Below, piece by piece: positions 15,954-24,547 of a stretch of DNA of 64,000 nucleotides (its first letter is position 1; every line of letters begins with the position of its first letter). The position numbers were made by a program, and so were the translations under genes. The notes beneath the pieces were generated by a model. The model ran no database searches. It was not told the origin of the DNA and worked only from the letters and a program-made list of their open reading frames with translations. The DNA comes from Prauserella endophytica (GTDB lineage: Bacteria > Actinomycetota > Actinomycetes > Mycobacteriales > Pseudonocardiaceae), in NCBI RefSeq assembly GCF_005146945.1, contig NZ_SWMS01000008.1:239906-303905 (forward strand), in the 5' to 3' direction.

Positions 15954-18367
15954 CGCGCACCACCGCCAGGATCGAGGACCCGGCGCTGCTCACCGGCCGC
16001 GGCCGGTTCCTCGACGACCTCGACCCCTTCGCGGGCACGCTCACGGCCGCGATCGTGCGCAGCCCGCACCCGCACGCGCGGATCCGCGGCGTGGACCTCT
16101 CCCGCGCGCGCAGGCATCCCGGTGTCGCTGCCGTGGTCGGGCCCGAGGAGGTGGCCGCCGAGCTCAAGCCCTTCCCGCTGGCGGTGAAGACCCCGATGCC
16201 GTACTACCCGACGGCGGTGGACAAGGCGCGGTTCGTCGGCGAGCCGGTGGCGATCGTCGTCGCGGCGGACCGCTATGCCGCCGAGGACGCCGCGGAACTG
16301 GTGGACGTCGACTACGAGCCGCTGCCGCCCGTCGTGGAGATCGACGACGCGCTCGAGCCGGACGCGCCGCTGCTGCACGACACCGCCGACAGCAACGTCG
16401 CCACCGACCGCACGTTCACCTTCGGCGACGTGGACGAAGTCTTTGCCGGCGCCGACCGCGTCGTCGTCGGCGAGTACGACTTTCCGCGCTACTCGTCGAC
16501 GCCGATGGAGTGCTACTCGGTGGTGGCCGAGTGGCAGGACGAGGCAGACGGGCCAGCGATCGAGGCGTGGGCCAACTTTCACGGACCGTTCTCGATGGTC
16601 GCCGTGCTGGCCGGGGCGTTCGGCCTGCCCGCGTCACGGATCCGGCTGCGCATCCCCGCGGACAACGGCGGCAGCTTCGGCATCAAGGCCGGGATCTACC
16701 CCTACGTCGCGCTGCTCGCGCTGGCCAGCAAGCACGCGGGAAGGCCGGTGCGCTGGACCGAGGACCGGGTGGAGCACCTGCTGGGCAGCTCGGCCGGTTC
16801 CGACCGCAGGATGCGCTTCGAGGCCGCCGTCTCGGCCGACGGTCGCGTGCGGGGCCTGCGCGCGGACCTGGTCGACAACGTGGGCGGCTACCTGCGCCCG
16901 CCCGAGCCGAGCACGCTCTACCGCTGCTTCGGCAACATCACGGGGGCATACCGGATCGACGCCGTGTCCATCCGGTCCCGCGCGGTGGTCACCAACAAGA
17001 CGCCCACGGGCCTCAACCGGGGGTTCGGCGGGCAGCAGCTCTACTTCGGCCTCGAACGGCTCATGGACGAGATCGCGCTGCGCTGTGACCTCGACCCGGG
17101 GGAGCTGCGCAGGCGCAACTTCGTCCGCGGCGCCGACTTCCCCTACGCGACGCCGACTGGAGGCATCTACGATTCCGGCGACTACCACGCGGCCCTGGAC
17201 ATGCTGCTGAAGAACGCCGACTACCAGGCGTTGCGGCAGGAGCAGGCGAGGGCCCGCGAGCGGGGCGAGTACCTGGGCATCGGGCTCGCCACGATCGTCG
17301 ACCCCTCGGCCACCAACATCGGCTACGTCGGGCTCGCCACGCCCGCCGAGCAGCGGGCGAAGGGCCGCGGCAAGTCCGGCTCCACCGAGCACGTGCGGAT
17401 CTCCGTCGACCCGAACGGGTTGGTGTCGGTGCTGCTCGGCACCGTACCCCAGGGCCAGGGCCACGCGACGGTGGCGCAGCAGGTGGTCTCGGACGCACTC
17501 GGCCTGCCGCGCGAGCAGGTGCGGCCCGTCGTGGAGATGGACACCGCCACCACCCCGTGGACGATCAGTTCGGGCAGCTACTCGTCGCGCTTCGCGCCGC
17601 TGCTCACCAGCGCGCTCGTGGAGGCGAGCGAACGGCTCGCGGAGACCATCAAGATCGCGGGCGCGACCCTGCTCGGCGCCGACGCCTCCGCCGTCGAGCT
17701 CGCCGAGGGGGCGGTGCGGCTGCGCGAGGACCCCGCGCGGTCGGTGCCGTTCCGGCACGCCGCGGGCGTCGTGCACTGGGACCCGGGTTCGCTGCCGCCC
17801 GGCGTGCCCGCGCGGCTCTACGAGGAGGCCGCGTTCACGCCGCCCGAGTCGAAGGCGCCGAGCCGGACGGACCAGATCAACTCCAGCCTGTGCTACGGAT
17901 TCGTCGCCGAACTCGCCGTGGTGCGCATCGACGCCGAGACCCGCGAGGTGCGGCTGGAGCAGGTGTTCACCGTCCACGACGCGGGCACGATCCTGAACCC
18001 GGTGCTGCTGGAGGGACAGGTGCACGGCGCGCTGGCCCACGCGCTCGGCGGCGCGCTGTACGAGGAGATGCGCTACTCCGAGGCGGGACAGCCCATCGCC
18101 ACGTTCATGGACTACCTGTGCCCCACCTCGGCGGAGACGACCTACGCGCTCGACAGCGACCACCTGGAGACGCCGTCACCGCTGACCAGGCTCGGCGCCA
18201 AGGGATGCGGCGAGGGCAGCTGCATGAGCCTGCCCGTCGCCATCGCCAACGCGGTCGCCGACGCGCTGCGCCCCGAGGGCGTGGAGATCACGAGCCTGCC
18301 CCTGCACGGCAACGTCGTGCACCAGCTGCTGGAAAGCGGCGCACTCACCACGGAAAGGAAGAACTGA
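15950..18367 (+). CDS. hmfA: Molybdopterin-binding large subunit of a xanthine dehydrogenase-family hydroxylase, probable furoyl-CoA dehydrogenase
   Basis: The 805-residue protein is a full-length molybdenum hydroxylase large subunit: an N-terminal a/b-hammerhead domain (GRGRFLDDLDPFAGTL, GEPVAIVVA), the Mo-cofactor segments NGGSFGIKAG, GLNRGFGGQQLYF and GTVPQGQGHATVAQQ, and the conserved active-site glutamate in GAKGCGEGSC near the C-terminus. The CO dehydrogenase loop AYRCSFR is absent, so it is not a true CODH. It would hydroxylate a ring carbon of a CoA-bound heteroaromatic acid using water, as furoyl-CoA dehydrogenase does. It is co-translated with the ligase (ATGA), and the other two subunits follow after a crotonase gene. 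Confidence 0.83.
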   Translation: MTRTTARIEDPALLTGRGRFLDDLDPFAGTLTAAIVRSPHPHARIRGVDLSRARRHPGVAAVVGPEEVAAELKPFPLAVKTPMPYYPTAVDKARFVGEPVAIVVAADRYAAEDAAELVDVDYEPLPPVVEIDDALEPDAPLLHDTADSNVATDRTFTFGDVDEVFAGADRVVVGEYDFPRYSSTPMECYSVVAEWQDEADGPAIEAWANFHGPFSMVAVLAGAFGLPASRIRLRIPADNGGSFGIKAGIYPYVALLALASKHAGRPVRWTEDRVEHLLGSSAGSDRRMRFEAAVSADGRVRGLRADLVDNVGGYLRPPEPSTLYRCFGNITGAYRIDAVSIRSRAVVTNKTPTGLNRGFGGQQLYFGLERLMDEIALRCDLDPGELRRRNFVRGADFPYATPTGGIYDSGDYHAALDMLLKNADYQALRQEQARARERGEYLGIGLATIVDPSATNIGYVGLATPAEQRAKGRGKSGSTEHVRISVDPNGLVSVLLGTVPQGQGHATVAQQVVSDALGLPREQVRPVVEMDTATTPWTISSGSYSSRFAPLLTSALVEASERLAETIKIAGATLLGADASAVELAEGAVRLREDPARSVPFRHAAGVVHWDPGSLPPGVPARLYEEAAFTPPESKAPSRTDQINSSLCYGFVAELAVVRIDAETREVRLEQVFTVHDAGTILNPVLLEGQVHGALAHALGGALYEEMRYSEAGQPIATFMDYLCPTSAETTYALDSDHLETPSPLTRLGAKGCGEGSCMSLPVAIANAVADALRPEGVEITSLPLHGNVVHQLLESGALTTERKN

Positions 18368-18369
18368 GC

Positions 18370-19149
18370 ATGGCACTCACCGGAGGCGAGATCCGGCTGG
18401 AGCGCGGTCACGACGGCCGTGTCGCCTACCTGACGCTCGACCACGGCAAGTTCAACATCATCACCTGGGAGACGCGGCAGGTGATGGCCGACCGCTTCGC
18501 CGAGATCGACGCCGACGACGACGTCCAGGTCGTGGTGATCCGGGGCGAGGGCGAGCACTTCTCCTCGGGCGGTGACATCCCCGGCTTCATGGAGGTCGAC
18601 CCGATCGACTTCACCGACCTCGGGCACAACGTGACCGCACCGGCGCGCAGCCCCAAGCCGGTGATCACCGCCGTCGACGGCTACTGCTTCGGCGTCGGCC
18701 TGGAGCTCGCGCTGTCCACCGACATCCGCGTGTGCACCGAGCGCAGCGAGTTCGCCCTGCCCGAGATGCGGCTCGGCATGATCCCCGGCTCCGGCGGAAC
18801 CCAGCGGCTCGCGCGGCTCATCGGCCTTTCCAGGGCCAAGTACCACATCATGACCGCGAGCAGGATCAAGGCGCGGCAGGCCGGAGACTGGGGCCTCGTG
18901 GCCAACGTCGTGCCCGACCGGGCGGCGCTGGACGCCGAGGTGGAGCGCGTCGTCGGCGTGCTGCTCGGCTTCTCGCCGCTGGCCGCGCGCACCGCCAAGG
19001 AGGTGCTCGACAAGGGCGTCGACGCCCCGCTCTACTCCGGCATCGAGCTGGAGCGCAAGGCGTACTCGATGCTGCGCTCCAGCAAGGACTTCGCCGAGGG
19101 CGTCGCCGCGTTCACCGAGAAGCGCGCGCCGAAGTTTCAGGGCCGGTGA
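18370..19149 (+). CDS. hmfE: Enoyl-CoA hydratase/isomerase (crotonase) family protein, possible HmfE
   Basis: The 259-residue crotonase has the oxyanion-hole segment HFSSGGDIPGF and both glutamates of hydratases: one in GVGLELALSTD and one in LPEMRLGMIPGSGGTQRL. It lies between the large and FAD subunit genes of the molybdenum hydroxylase, 2 bp after the first. In the furoate pathway the hydroxylated furoyl-CoA is opened to 2-oxoglutaryl-CoA and hydrolysed, a step assigned to the crotonase-like HmfE. The position fits, but the sequence alone only shows an active crotonase and would also suit a beta-oxidation-type hydratase. Confidence 0.8.
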   Translation: MALTGGEIRLERGHDGRVAYLTLDHGKFNIITWETRQVMADRFAEIDADDDVQVVVIRGEGEHFSSGGDIPGFMEVDPIDFTDLGHNVTAPARSPKPVITAVDGYCFGVGLELALSTDIRVCTERSEFALPEMRLGMIPGSGGTQRLARLIGLSRAKYHIMTASRIKARQAGDWGLVANVVPDRAALDAEVERVVGVLLGFSPLAARTAKEVLDKGVDAPLYSGIELERKAYSMLRSSKDFAEGVAAFTEKRAPKFQGR

Positions 19150-19156
19150 CCAGCGA

Positions 19157-20047
19157 GTGAAGGCCGCGCCGTTCGCCTACGCCCGCCCGGCCAGCCTCGC
19201 CGAGGCGCTGGCCGAACTGGCCCGTTCCGACGGGGGAGGCAAGGTCATCTCGGGAGGGCAGTCACTGGTTCCCGTGCTCGCCATGCGCCTGGCCAGACCG
19301 GACGTGCTCGTCGACATCAACGGGATCGCCGAGCTGGGCCGCGTCGAGCGCTCGGGCGGCTTCGCCGAGATCGGCGCCACCGTGCGGCAGCGCACGGTGG
19401 AGCGGGACCCGGTGAGTGCCGAGGTTCCCTTGCTGGGCATGGCGCTGCCGTGGGTCGGCCACCGAGAGCTGCGCAGCAGGGGCACCGTGTGCGGAAGCCT
19501 CGCGCACGCCGACCCTGCGGCGGAGCTGCCCGCCGTGGCCTGCTGCCTCGACGCGTCGCTGACGCTCACCGGGCAGGACGGCGAGCGGCAGGTGGCGGCG
19601 CGGGACTTCTTCGCCGGAGCGATGATGACCGCCCTCGGTCCAGGCGACGTGCTCACGTCCGTCCGGTTCCCGCTCGCGGGGCCGGGGGACGGGTACGGAT
19701 TCGCCGAGATCGCCCGCAGGCACGGCGACTTCGCGCTCGCCGGGGTCGCCGTGCACGTCAACGCCGCGGGCCGCGAGCCGAGTGCCGTGCTGACCGGTTT
19801 CGGGATCTCCGACCGGCCGGTGACGCGCTCGGTGGGCCGGGAGCTGGCCGAGGCACTCGATTCCGGTGACCTGGAGACGGCCCTGCGGTCCCGGCTCGCG
19901 GACGCGGTGCAGGACATGGTCGACACCGAGGGCGACGTGCACGCCTCCCGGGACTACCGGCGCCGGCTGTTCGGCGTGCTGGCGAGCCGCGAACTCGCCA
20001 AGGCCTACACGCGGGCACGGGGAAGGGATGCCGATGACCACGAGTGA
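19157..20047 (+). CDS. hmfB: FAD-binding subunit of the molybdenum hydroxylase
   Basis: This 296-residue medium subunit (CoxM/CutM type) starts with GTG. It contains the FAD-binding motifs GGQSLVPVLAMRLARPDVLVDINGI and CGSLAHADPAAELPAVA, then the C-terminal CO dehydrogenase flavoprotein domain. It passes electrons from the 2Fe-2S subunit to an acceptor. The extra 4Fe-4S insertion found in 4-hydroxybenzoyl-CoA reductase FAD subunits is missing, which argues for a hydroxylase working oxidatively. It starts 7 bp after the crotonase stop and overlaps the next gene. The letter hmfB follows Cupriavidus usage as I recall it. Confidence 0.82.
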   Translation: MKAAPFAYARPASLAEALAELARSDGGGKVISGGQSLVPVLAMRLARPDVLVDINGIAELGRVERSGGFAEIGATVRQRTVERDPVSAEVPLLGMALPWVGHRELRSRGTVCGSLAHADPAAELPAVACCLDASLTLTGQDGERQVAARDFFAGAMMTALGPGDVLTSVRFPLAGPGDGYGFAEIARRHGDFALAGVAVHVNAAGREPSAVLTGFGISDRPVTRSVGRELAEALDSGDLETALRSRLADAVQDMVDTEGDVHASRDYRRRLFGVLASRELAKAYTRARGRDADDHE

Positions 20048-21248
20048 GCGCCCGCTGCGGCCCGTGCGGGCTGAAGCGGGCGAACCGGTTGAGGTGAGCT
20101 TCACCGTCAACGGCACGCCGGCGACGCTGGAGCTGCCCGCGAGGGTGACGCTGTCGGACGCGCTGCGCGACCACCTCGGTCTCACGGGCACCCACGTCGG
20201 CTGCGAGCACGGCGTGTGCGGCATGTGCACCGTGCTCGTCGACGGGCAGGCGGCGCGCGCGTGCCTGCTGTTCGCCGTGCAGCTCGACGGCGCCGACATC
20301 GTGACCGTCGAGGGCCTGGGCAAGCCGGACGCACTGCATCCGTTGCAGGAGTCGTTCGGCCGCAACCACGCGCTGCAGTGCGGGTTCTGCACGCCCGGGT
20401 TCCTCATGAGCTCCTACGACCTGCTCACCGAGAAGCCGGGTGTTCGGGCCGAGGAACTGCCCGAAGAGCTCTCCGGCGTGATCTGCCGGTGCACCGGTTA
20501 CCGCAACATCGTCACCGCCGTGCGGGAGACGCAGGAGCGGTTCCCCGACGGGATTCCCACGCCGGGCAACTGCGGAGCCAGAGCGCTCGCCGGGCGCGCC
20601 ACCGGCCGCGTCGGCGGAGGGCCGGACAGCGAAGCGGCCCCGGACGACGCGCCGAAGCCCGTCGAGATCGTGCTGCCCGGCGGGGAGCCGACGATCGCGG
20701 TGCGGATCACCACCGAGCTCGCGGTGGCCGTCGAGCAGGTGTGGGACGTCTTCGACGACATCCGCCTGCTCGCGCGCTGCCTGCCCGGCGCGGAGCTGAC
20801 CGACGAACTCGGCGGCGACCAGTATGCGGGCAGGGCCAGGGTCTCGGTCGGACCCGTCAAGCTCGCCTTCAAGGGCGTGGCCCAGATCCTGGAGCACGAC
20901 CGGGCGGCGCGCCGTCTGCGGGTGCTGGCGCAGGGCCAGGACAGCGGCGGTGCGCAGACGCAGGCCGGCATCGAGCTGCGCACGGAGCCCTCCGGCGAGG
21001 GCACGGTGCTGCACGCCGATGCCGAGGTGTACCTCACCGGCCGGATCGCGCAGTTCGGCCGCGCGCTCGCCGGCGACATCAGCAGGCGGATGTTCGAGCA
21101 GTTCGCGGCCGCCGTCGCGGAGGCGGCGACCTCCGGAGAGGCCCCGTCCGGTCCCGTGCGCGCGCCAAGCGCGTTGCGGCTGATGCTGGGCTCGCTGCTC
21201 GACCGGCTCCGCCGCCCGCGGAGAAAGGGGAGTGGTGCCGCTCGTTGA
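20034..21248 (+). CDS. hmfC: 2Fe-2S subunit fused to a CoxG (SRPBCC) domain
   Basis: The 404-residue protein joins two parts. Residues 20-165 are a molybdenum hydroxylase small subunit with both 2Fe-2S clusters: Cys57, 62, 65 and 77 (CEHGVCGMC) and Cys116, 119, 151 and 153 (CGFCTPG and CRCTGY). A linker follows, and residues about 214-360 form a CoxG-type SRPBCC domain (VEQVWDVFDDIRLLARCLPGAELT). CoxG in CO dehydrogenase systems anchors or matures the enzyme at the membrane, so the fusion may tie this hydroxylase to the membrane; the arginine-rich tail fits that. I chose ATG 20034, overlapping the FAD gene; 20028 is an alternative. Confidence 0.83.
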   Translation: MTTSERPLRPVRAEAGEPVEVSFTVNGTPATLELPARVTLSDALRDHLGLTGTHVGCEHGVCGMCTVLVDGQAARACLLFAVQLDGADIVTVEGLGKPDALHPLQESFGRNHALQCGFCTPGFLMSSYDLLTEKPGVRAEELPEELSGVICRCTGYRNIVTAVRETQERFPDGIPTPGNCGARALAGRATGRVGGGPDSEAAPDDAPKPVEIVLPGGEPTIAVRITTELAVAVEQVWDVFDDIRLLARCLPGAELTDELGGDQYAGRARVSVGPVKLAFKGVAQILEHDRAARRLRVLAQGQDSGGAQTQAGIELRTEPSGEGTVLHADAEVYLTGRIAQFGRALAGDISRRMFEQFAAAVAEAATSGEAPSGPVRAPSALRLMLGSLLDRLRRPRRKGSGAAR

Positions 21249-21265
21249 CGTGGCAAAGCTCAGAA

Positions 21266-21294
21266 CATACTGTTTCCACAGTCCGAAACATATG
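21266..21294. promoter_or_regulatory. Inverted repeat upstream of LysR, probable operator
   Basis: CATACTGTTTC and GAAACATATG are near-perfect inverted arms around an 8-bp centre, 79 bp upstream of the LysR start. This is the size and placement of a LysR autoregulatory site. The right half contains ACAGTCCGAAAC (21278-21289), nearly identical to the element at 14319-14330, so one regulator may act at both places. Confidence 0.55.
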
Positions 21295-21372
21295 GTCCGG
21301 TTCGGCGGGCCGTCGGCGATCAGGAGGGTGGCATGGGCAAGACTCACGACCACCCGCGCCCTCGCTAGTCCC

Positions 21373-22305
21373 ATGGAACTCCACCAGCTCCGGTACGTGG
21401 CGGCAGTGGCCGACGCGGGCAGCTTCACCCGCGCCGCCGAGGTGCTCTACCTCGCGCAGCCGTCGCTGTCGGTGCAGATCCGCAAGCTGGAGAAGGAACT
21501 CGGTGTCGCGCTGTTCGAACGGCTGGGCCGAAAGGTCACGCTGACCACCGCGGGTGAGGCGTTCCTCGAACACGCCCGACCCGCGCTGTTCCACCTGGAG
21601 CGCGCGCGGGAGGAAGCCGTCGCGGTGCGCGACCTGCAGCGCGGCCGGCTCGCGATCGGGGCGCTGCCGAGCGTCGGGGCGACACTCCTGCCGAAGGTGC
21701 TCGCGGACTATCGCGCCGCCTACCCGGACGTCGAGCTGCGGCTGATCGAGCACAACGTCTCCGCAGAGTTCGAGCGCATGGTGCAGGTGGGCGAACTGGA
21801 CCTCGCCGTGGTGCGGGCGCCGTGGGAGCGGCCGGGCATCACCGGCAGGGTGCTGATCCGCGAACCGATGGTGGCGATGCTGCCGCCGGGGCACCGGCTC
21901 GCCGACCGTGCCGAGCTCGACCTCGCCGAGCTGTCCGGCGACGACTTCGTGGGCATGCAACAGGGTTCGGGCCTGCGCAGCATCATGGAGACTACGTGCC
22001 ACAGGCACGGCTTCAGCCCGAAGGTGACCGTGGAGACCGAACAGCTTTCCGTGCTGTGCGGGATGGTCCGCAACGGCGTCGGCGTCTCGGTCGTGCCGCG
22101 GCTCGTCGCCTCCGGCTACGAGCCGACGGTCCGGCTGAATGATCCGCGGGAGTCCCGCGAGCTCGGCGTCGTGTGGCGCGCGGGCGGCCAGCTCGCCCCC
22201 GCCGCGCTGGCGCTGCTCGACCTGCTGCTCACCGAGGTCAGGCGGTTCGGCGCCGACACCGGCGGTAGTGACGCCACAGTGGACGGTCTCGACCTGAGCG
22301 TCTAG
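21373..22305 (+). CDS. LysR-family transcriptional regulator of the furan/aromatic cluster
   Basis: The 310-residue regulator begins MELHQLRYVAAVADAGSFTRAAEVLYLAQPSLSVQIRKLEKELG, a classical LysR winged helix, and has a full effector-binding domain (LRIGALPSV-type segment, PGITGRVLIREPMVAMLPPGHRLA). I chose ATG 21373, since the upstream part of the frame is non-coding in character. It follows the hydroxylase operon by 125 bp and precedes the transporter operon in the same direction, as expected for an activator responding to the pathway acid or its CoA ester. Its probable own site lies at 21266-21294. Confidence 0.87.
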   Translation: MELHQLRYVAAVADAGSFTRAAEVLYLAQPSLSVQIRKLEKELGVALFERLGRKVTLTTAGEAFLEHARPALFHLERAREEAVAVRDLQRGRLAIGALPSVGATLLPKVLADYRAAYPDVELRLIEHNVSAEFERMVQVGELDLAVVRAPWERPGITGRVLIREPMVAMLPPGHRLADRAELDLAELSGDDFVGMQQGSGLRSIMETTCHRHGFSPKVTVETEQLSVLCGMVRNGVGVSVVPRLVASGYEPTVRLNDPRESRELGVVWRAGGQLAPAALALLDLLLTEVRRFGADTGGSDATVDGLDLSV

Positions 22306-22335
22306 CCGCGGCCCAGCTCAGAAGCCATAGCCATA

Positions 22336-22366
22336 GCAGTTGCCTACCGCCGCGGTAGGCAACTGC
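22336..22366. promoter_or_regulatory. Perfect 31-bp palindrome between LysR and MFS genes
   Basis: Two 14-bp arms, GCAGTTGCCTACCG and its exact complement, surround a 3-bp centre. The element lies 30 bp after the LysR stop and 67 bp before the MFS start. As RNA it is a strong hairpin, but no U-run follows. It could stop LysR transcripts or be an operator for the transporter operon. Confidence 0.55.
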
Positions 22367-22433
22367 CCATCGCCGCGCGTCGTGCGGCGCACTGTAATGC
22401 CTACCAGGCGCGATTCTCACAAGGAGGTGGATC

Positions 22434-23786
22434 ATGTCGGCTCCCGCCACGGGCGGGCTCTCCCGCCGTGCCACCCTGTACGCAGCCTTCACGTCGGTTG
22501 CGGGCTGGGCGTTCGATCTGTTCGACCTGTTCATCCTGCTCTACATCGCGGGAACGGTCGGCGAGCTGATCTTCCCCGCGCACAGCCCGACACTCAGCCT
22601 CGCCGCCGTGTACGCCTCGTTCGCGGTGAGCGTGCTGCTGCGCCCCGCGGGTGCGGCGATCTTCGGCGCTGTCGCCGACCGCAGCGGGCGCAAGAAGACG
22701 ATGGTGATCGTGCTCGCCGGCGTCGGGCTGTCGACCGCGGCGATGGGCGCCGTGCCGACCTACGCCGCCGCCGGGCTCGCCGCGCCGCTGCTGTTCCTGG
22801 CGCTGCGCCTGGTGCAGGGTGTGTTCGTCGGCGGGGTCGTCGCGGCCACGCACACGCTGGGCACGGAGAGCGTGCCGCCGCGCTGGCGCGGGCTGATGTC
22901 CGGGCTCGTCGGCGGTGGCGGTGCCGGGCTGGGTGCCGCGCTGGCCAGCGGGCTGTTCATCCTCGTCAACCACCTGTTCCCCGGCGACGAGTTCGACGTG
23001 TGGGGCTGGCGTGTGATGTTCTTCGCCGGGCTCGTCGCGGCGATGCTGAGCTACCTGGTGGTGCGGGGCGTCGAGGAGTCTCCGCTGTGGAAGGCCGCCC
23101 AGCGGGCGGGCCCGCCCGCGAAGGTGCGCATCAGCGACCTGGTGCGCGGTGGCCGGGGCAGGATGTTCGCGCTCAACATCGTGCTCGTCGCCGGAGCCGG
23201 GTCCCAGTACTACCTGACCTCCGGCTACCTGCCGACGTTGCTCGGTGAGGTCACCGGCGTCAGGGGCACGGTGCAGGGCGTGATCCTGCTCGTCTCCAGC
23301 CTCGGCGTGGTGGTCGCGACGATCATCGCCGGTGAACTGTCCGAGCACCTCGGCAGGCGCCGCACGATGCTGCTCTTCGGCGGCGTGAACCTGGTGGCGC
23401 TGCCGCTGCTGGTGTGGCTGATCACGAGCAGCGATCCCGGCGACACCACCGCGATCCTGTGGTACTCGATCCTGCTGGCGTTCCTGGCCAACGCCGCCTA
23501 CTCGCCCGTGATGGTGTTCCTGAACGAGCGTTATCCGACGTCCTTGCGCTCTCGCGGCACGGCGGTCTGCTGGAACCTCGGCTTCATGGTCGGCGGACTC
23601 ATGCCCACGTTCGTCAACCTGGCCAGCCCCGGGCTGTCCGACGTGCCCAGCAGGCTCATGGTGTTCCTCGTCGTCATGGTCGCCGTGTTCCTCGTGGCGA
23701 ACGTGATCAGCCCGGAGACCAAGGGCTCCATGGAGAACGAAGAAGTCCCCAAGGCGTCCGTTCTGGACAGAGAGGAAGCCCGATGA
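22434..23786 (+). CDS. MFS transporter, aromatic/heteroaromatic acid:H+ symporter type
   Basis: The 450-residue protein has 12 predicted membrane spans and MFS motif A copies (GAVADRSGRKKTM after span 2, GELSEHLGRRRTM after span 8), with LVQGVFVGGVVAATHTLGTE typical of the metabolite:H+ symporter branch. It should bring the organic acid substrate into the cell. A very strong ribosome binding site (AAGGAGGTGG) precedes the ATG. It begins a four-gene unit (MFS-SDR-ALDH-UbiX) with overlapping or closely spaced ends. In furan clusters a comparable transporter (HmfT-like) is common. Confidence 0.85.
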   Translation: MSAPATGGLSRRATLYAAFTSVAGWAFDLFDLFILLYIAGTVGELIFPAHSPTLSLAAVYASFAVSVLLRPAGAAIFGAVADRSGRKKTMVIVLAGVGLSTAAMGAVPTYAAAGLAAPLLFLALRLVQGVFVGGVVAATHTLGTESVPPRWRGLMSGLVGGGGAGLGAALASGLFILVNHLFPGDEFDVWGWRVMFFAGLVAAMLSYLVVRGVEESPLWKAAQRAGPPAKVRISDLVRGGRGRMFALNIVLVAGAGSQYYLTSGYLPTLLGEVTGVRGTVQGVILLVSSLGVVVATIIAGELSEHLGRRRTMLLFGGVNLVALPLLVWLITSSDPGDTTAILWYSILLAFLANAAYSPVMVFLNERYPTSLRSRGTAVCWNLGFMVGGLMPTFVNLASPGLSDVPSRLMVFLVVMVAVFLVANVISPETKGSMENEEVPKASVLDREEAR

Positions 23787-24547
23787 CCGCACCGGACCTG
23801 CGTGGCAAGGTCGTGTTGCTCACCGGCTGCACGGGAGATATCGGCGCCACCTACCTGCGAGCGCTCACGGCGGCCGGGGCCGACGTGGTCGCCGCCGACC
23901 TCGCCGACGGCGCGGAGCAGGCGGAGAAGGCGGACGCCGACGGGCCCGGCAGCGCGGTCTTCACCCGCTGCGACATCACCGATGACTCCGATGTGGACAG
24001 AGCGGTGCGGCTGGCCGTCGACCGTTTCGGCGGCCTGGACGCTGTGGTGAACAACGCCGCGGTCTACAAGGCGCTCGGCCACAAGCGCCCGCTGGAGGAG
24101 CTCACCGCGCAGGACTGGGACACGGTGCTGCGCGTCAACGTGCGCGGCACGTGGCAGGTGATCCGGGCGGCACTGCCGGCCCTGCGGGCACGGGGCGGCG
24201 GTCGCATCGTCAACGTCGCCTCCGTGGTCACACGCACCGGTGCCGCCGGGTTCGCGCACTACGTCGCCTCGAAGGCCGCGGTGGAGGGGCTCACGAGGGC
24301 CGCGGCCAGGGAGCTCGGCCGCGACGGCATCGGCGTCAACGCCGTCTCGCCGGGCCTTGTCGACGACGAGGCGACCCGCACGATCAACGACGACGGCTAC
24401 GTCGCGAACGCCGCCGCGAGCCGCTCGCTGCCGAGGGCGATGCGGCCCGACGATCTGGTGGGCGCGGTGCTGTGGCTCGTGAGCGACGCCAGCGCGTTCG
24501 TGTCCGGGCAGACCGTGGTCGTGGATGGCGGCGGGGTGTTCGTGTGA
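23783..24547 (+). CDS. Short-chain dehydrogenase/reductase
   Basis: This 254-residue SDR has the cofactor motif TGCTGDIG (14-21), Asp39 after the second strand (favouring NAD), NNAA (90-93) and the catalytic set Ser147, Tyr160 and Lys164 (YVASK). The C-terminus (FVSGQTVVVDGGGVFV) is typical. It likely oxidises an alcohol or reduces an aldehyde/ketone. With the aldehyde dehydrogenase next to it, a route from a hydroxymethyl group through aldehyde to acid (as from HMF to furandicarboxylate) is reasonable. The start overlaps the MFS stop by ATGA and the stop overlaps the next start by 1 bp. Confidence 0.85.
   Translation: MTAPDLRGKVVLLTGCTGDIGATYLRALTAAGADVVAADLADGAEQAEKADADGPGSAVFTRCDITDDSDVDRAVRLAVDRFGGLDAVVNNAAVYKALGHKRPLEELTAQDWDTVLRVNVRGTWQVIRAALPALRARGGGRIVNVASVVTRTGAAGFAHYVASKAAVEGLTRAAARELGRDGIGVNAVSPGLVDDEATRTINDDGYVANAAASRSLPRAMRPDDLVGAVLWLVSDASAFVSGQTVVVDGGGVFV

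Noticed and set aside
19157..20047. 4-hydroxybenzoyl-CoA reductase FAD subunit
   Set aside because: The 4Fe-4S insertion typical of that enzyme is missing and the protein has the normal CoxM-type length.
15950..21248. Aerobic CO dehydrogenase (coxLMS)
   Set aside because: The large subunit lacks the AYRCSFR active-site loop and has GLNRGFGGQQ instead; a CoA ligase and crotonase are in the operon.
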